DNA of 7,587 nt from Alphaproteobacteria bacterium (GTDB taxonomy: Bacteria > Pseudomonadota > Alphaproteobacteria > Rhizobiales > Rhizobiaceae), in the NCBI GenBank assembly GCA_030428345.1, contig JAUIBM010000120.1, forward strand, positions 1 to 7,587. Direction: 5' to 3'. The notes under the pieces are model-generated. The model was not told the origin of the DNA, did not search any database, and saw nothing but the letters and a program-made list of their open reading frames with translations. Position numbers and translations under genes: made by a program. This document shows, piece by piece, positions 5,667-7,587 of this stretch; within the stretch, counting starts at the first letter, position 1, and every line of letters starts with the position of its first letter.

Positions 5667-5756
5667 TGGCGGAGAGGAAGGGATTCGAACCCTCGAGACG
5701 GTTACCCGCCTACGCCCTTAGCAGGGGCGCGCCTTCGACCACTCGGCCACCTCTCC
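5667..5756 (-). tRNA. tRNA-Ser (anticodon GCU)
   Basis: A complete 90-base class II tRNA is encoded on the minus strand. The acceptor arms are GGAGAGG (5756-5750) and CCTCTCC (5677-5671), followed by discriminator G and an encoded CCA (5669-5667). The D-arm region reads GCCGAGTGGTCGAAGGC. The anticodon stem CGCCC/GGGCG encloses the loop CTGCTAA, with anticodon GCT at 5722-5720, which reads AGC and AGU serine codons. A long variable arm typical of serine tRNAs follows, and the T-arm contains GGTTCGAATCC. The 3' end faces the gene-poor AT-rich stretch. Confidence 0.96.
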
Positions 5757-5828
5757 GAGGCCGTGATTAGCCCGGCAGGGCGCGCCAGTTCAAGCGCTAA
5801 TACGGATCGGACGCACAATTTGCCATTC

Positions 5829-5849
5829 CCGGCGAAAATGCCGGCCGGC
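5829..5849 (-). terminator. Possible weak terminator hairpin after the DUF4350-like gene
   Basis: CCGGC (5829-5833) and GCCGG (5840-5844) can form a small hairpin directly past the stop codon. It overlaps the palindrome GCCGGCCGGC (5840-5849). No T-run follows on the minus strand, so rho-independent termination is doubtful. Confidence 0.25.
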
Positions 5850-5850
5850 G

Positions 5851-6798
5851 TCAGCGCTTCGGCTCGAAGTGCGCCAGCCACCGCAGCGTCGCAAGGATGA
5901 ATTCGGGATTGTCCGAACCCTCCTGGGTATTGAAGCCGAATTTCTCGGTTCCATCGATGACCTGGGCGGTGAAGCCGCCTGCCTCGCCAAACAGGGCGAT
6001 GCGGCCCTTGCCATATTCCAGCGTCGCGCCCTGGGCCATGCCGCTGGCGTCGATTCGCGGGGCCGAGTCGAGTTCAGCCTCGAGGCGATAGGTGAAGATC
6101 GCCGACCAGCCTTGCGGAATGGTCAGCAATTGGCGCGCGCCGTCGGCGGGAATGAAGGCCTGCCCGCCAAAGGCGGCGAAGCGCTTTATCGGCGCGCGGC
6201 CGGTATCGCCATTGGTGATCGGATGGTCGGTCGCCAGGCCGTATTGCGGCGTGAAATCGATCACCACGTGGGCGTAGCCCGCATCGGCCGCCCGCGTCTC
6301 GGCCGCGTGGCCGTTGAGATACTGGAAGCCGAACGCCTCGGCCAGCTTCGACGAGCCGCCGCCAAACGGAGCGTGGTCGGCAAGGATCAGCAGGCTGCCG
6401 CCCTTCTCCACCCAGACGCGCACCGCCTCGATCTCGCTGTCGGAGAAGGCGGAAGGCGGCGTCATCGCCGGAAAATCGCGGAACGAGGAAAGGAAGGGAT
6501 TGGCGATGACGAGAATCCGTGTTTCCGGCTTCAGCGCGGAAACCAGATCGCCGGACTGGCGCGCAACGCGAAAACCGTCGGTACGCGCGAGCATGGCGAA
6601 AGGATCCATCGACCCGCGGCGCACATAATCGTTGTTGGTGGTGGAAAGCACGATTTGCGGCCCGGTTTCGGGCGCGAAGGCCGGCTCTTTGTTGTCGAAA
6701 CGCACTTCCATGTCCGGCAATTGGCGCTGCGCAAGCGCACCGGTCGGGGCGCAGCAGGCGGCGGCCAGCGCCAGAACCGCAGTCAGAATGCGTATCAT
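5851..6798 (-). CDS. Secreted DUF4350-like protein
   Basis: This 315-residue protein has a clear Sec signal peptide, MIRILTAVLALAAACC followed by ALAQ, cleaved near residue 24. The mature part resembles DUF4350/GldG-like proteins with a class I glutamine-amidotransferase-like alpha/beta fold. The landmarks are RILVIANPF (94-102), the helix SEIEAVRVWVEKGG then SLLILADHAPFGG (121-147), DHPITNG (191-197), GKGRIALFGEAGGFTAQ (263-279), and a terminal NPEFILATLRWLAHF. No catalytic Cys-His pair is evident, so it is probably a binding or scaffold-like domain with no enzymatic activity. Its function is not known. The start overlaps the upstream ORF's stop in an ATGA, with GGAGG ten bases upstream, indicating translational coupling to the sulfotransferase-like ORF. 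Confidence 0.8.
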   Translation of the reverse strand: MIRILTAVLALAAACCAPTGALAQRQLPDMEVRFDNKEPAFAPETGPQIVLSTTNNDYVRRGSMDPFAMLARTDGFRVARQSGDLVSALKPETRILVIANPFLSSFRDFPAMTPPSAFSDSEIEAVRVWVEKGGSLLILADHAPFGGGSSKLAEAFGFQYLNGHAAETRAADAGYAHVVIDFTPQYGLATDHPITNGDTGRAPIKRFAAFGGQAFIPADGARQLLTIPQGWSAIFTYRLEAELDSAPRIDASGMAQGATLEYGKGRIALFGEAGGFTAQVIDGTEKFGFNTQEGSDNPEFILATLRWLAHFEPKR

Positions 6799-7559
6799 GA
6801 AGGGTCTTCCTCCTGCGCCAGCGCCTCAAGTTCGCGTTCATATCGCGCGACATAGGGGCCGATTGCCTCGATGAGCGGGCCAAGATGCGATTCGTAGCGC
6901 CGCCATTTGCCTTTCGAGGTCTGATAGATCGGCTGTCGAACCTGCCAGCCGGAAAGCGTGCGCACCGAACGCTGCGACCCGGAGCGGTCCATGACGCCGT
7001 CCTCCCAGTCGAGCCCCAGATACGCGATCAGGCCGCGCGCGTTCAATTCGGTGTTGGCGATCATGTCCTCGTAGAACACCTCATGAATGCGCCCCGGCAG
7101 GACGGCGTTCCAGTGATCCATCAACTGCGCATATTGGCGGTAATAAAGACCAAGCCGGGCGAGATCGGACTTGTAGCGGTTGTGGAATTTCGACATCGAG
7201 TTCGCATAGAGCGAGAAGCAGTTGTCGAGCGGGTGCCGGCGGCAATGAATGATCTTCGCGTTGGGAAACAGCAGCGCGATGAAGCCTATGTTGAGAAAAT
7301 TATGCGGCAGCTTGTCGGTGAAGTGCGGGGTTGTTCCCGCAACCGGTGCGCATTGCGCAAGGTATCGCTCGCCGATCTGGCGGATCTGCGCCGAAGACAG
7401 CGCCTCCAGATTTCGCTTGAAAGCGCCGGGCACATTGCTGTCGCGGCCCAGCGCCTGGACATGGCCGGGCATGTAGGTCTGCTCGTCCCAATACACGAGA
7501 CCCCAGATCGAGTTGAGCAGCGCCGTTTCGCGGGCGTATTCGACAAGTTGCGTGTACAT
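6795..7559 (-). CDS. Chimeric ORF: M32 carboxypeptidase-like N-terminus fused to sulfotransferase C-terminal region
   Basis: From the ATG at 7559 the frame encodes 254 residues of mixed origin. Residues 1 to about 31 (MYTQLVEYARETALLNS, then VYWDEQTYMP) resemble the N-terminus of M32 metallocarboxypeptidases, where LL-x-S...WD-x2-T-x-MP is typical. From about residue 32 onward it is a PAPS-dependent sulfotransferase (PF13469-like): TDKLPHNFLNIGFIALLFPNAKIIHCRRHPLDNCFSLY (81-118, with the 3'-phosphate-binding Arg and Ser), then FYEDMIAN, LGLDWED, and VRQPIYQTSKGKWRRYE (207-222). The N-terminal PAPS loop, normally a P-R-S-G-T-T motif, is absent, as is the M32 HEXXH zinc site, so neither activity is expected. 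No Shine-Dalgarno precedes the ATG, and the frame stays open to the window edge, so the true start may lie outside. The stop overlaps the next gene's start (ATGA). It may be a fusion made by deletion, or an assembly join. Confidence 0.7.
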   Translation of the reverse strand: MYTQLVEYARETALLNSIWGLVYWDEQTYMPGHVQALGRDSNVPGAFKRNLEALSSAQIRQIGERYLAQCAPVAGTTPHFTDKLPHNFLNIGFIALLFPNAKIIHCRRHPLDNCFSLYANSMSKFHNRYKSDLARLGLYYRQYAQLMDHWNAVLPGRIHEVFYEDMIANTELNARGLIAYLGLDWEDGVMDRSGSQRSVRTLSGWQVRQPIYQTSKGKWRRYESHLGPLIEAIGPYVARYERELEALAQEEDPS

Positions 7560-7587
7560 GGGTGGGGGGAGTAGCAGGGATTCAGGG

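Noticed and set aside
5481..5900. Plus-strand ORF of 139 codons
   Set aside because: It runs through the whole tRNA-Ser gene on the opposite strand and has no protein-like features.
5869..6855. Plus-strand ORF of 328 codons opposite the DUF4350-like gene
   Set aside because: It is antisense to a gene with a signal peptide and recognisable fold motifs, and it is rich in Arg, Gly and Ala without domain signatures.
1..7587. CRISPR array, toxin-antitoxin pair, phage-defence cluster or other novel system
   Set aside because: No regularly spaced repeats, nuclease or toxin motifs, or multi-gene defence layout are visible. The repeats present are short operator-like palindromes or single hairpins.

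Overview
The window is GC-rich and looks alphaproteobacterial. It carries a MalK/UgpC-type sugar ABC ATPase, a PecS/PecM regulator-transporter pair, an FNR/FixK-like box, and a hairpin whose GATCATGC loop resembles short dispersed repeats of Rhizobiales genomes. Genus cannot be decided from the sequence. No phage, IS element or CRISPR array is visible.

Layout. Positions 1-382 (+) hold the C-terminal end of a sugar ABC transporter ATPase. It meets head-on, with overlapping stop codons, an alpha/beta hydrolase at 379-1266 (-). A small secreted protein of unknown function lies at 1452-1904 (+). Next is a divergent pair: a PecM-like DMT exporter at 1919-2836 (-) and a PecS-like MarR regulator at 2914-3441 (+). 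They share a 77-bp control region with two 16-bp palindromes. A secreted Met/His-rich protein at 3451-4059 (-) has an FNR/FixK-like palindrome upstream.

Further right, an FMN-dependent NADH azoreductase at 4411-5029 (-) is split by one extra base in a run of seven A (T on the coding strand). About 600 bp without a convincing gene follows, partly very AT-rich, and then a tRNA-Ser(GCU) at 5667-5756 (-). The right end is a two-gene unit read leftward: an ORF at 6795-7559 whose first ~30 residues look like an M32 carboxypeptidase N-terminus joined in frame to the C-terminal part of a sulfotransferase, and a translationally coupled secreted DUF4350-like protein at 5851-6798.

How the genes work together. 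The clearest circuit is PecS/PecM: the regulator should repress its own gene and the exporter gene through the shared palindromes, with release by a small ligand (urate in characterised homologues). The Met/His-rich protein is probably induced at low oxygen. The most unusual objects are the carboxypeptidase/sulfotransferase chimera and the homopolymer-broken azoreductase. Both could be real or could be sequencing/assembly artefacts. No undescribed multi-gene system is convincingly visible.
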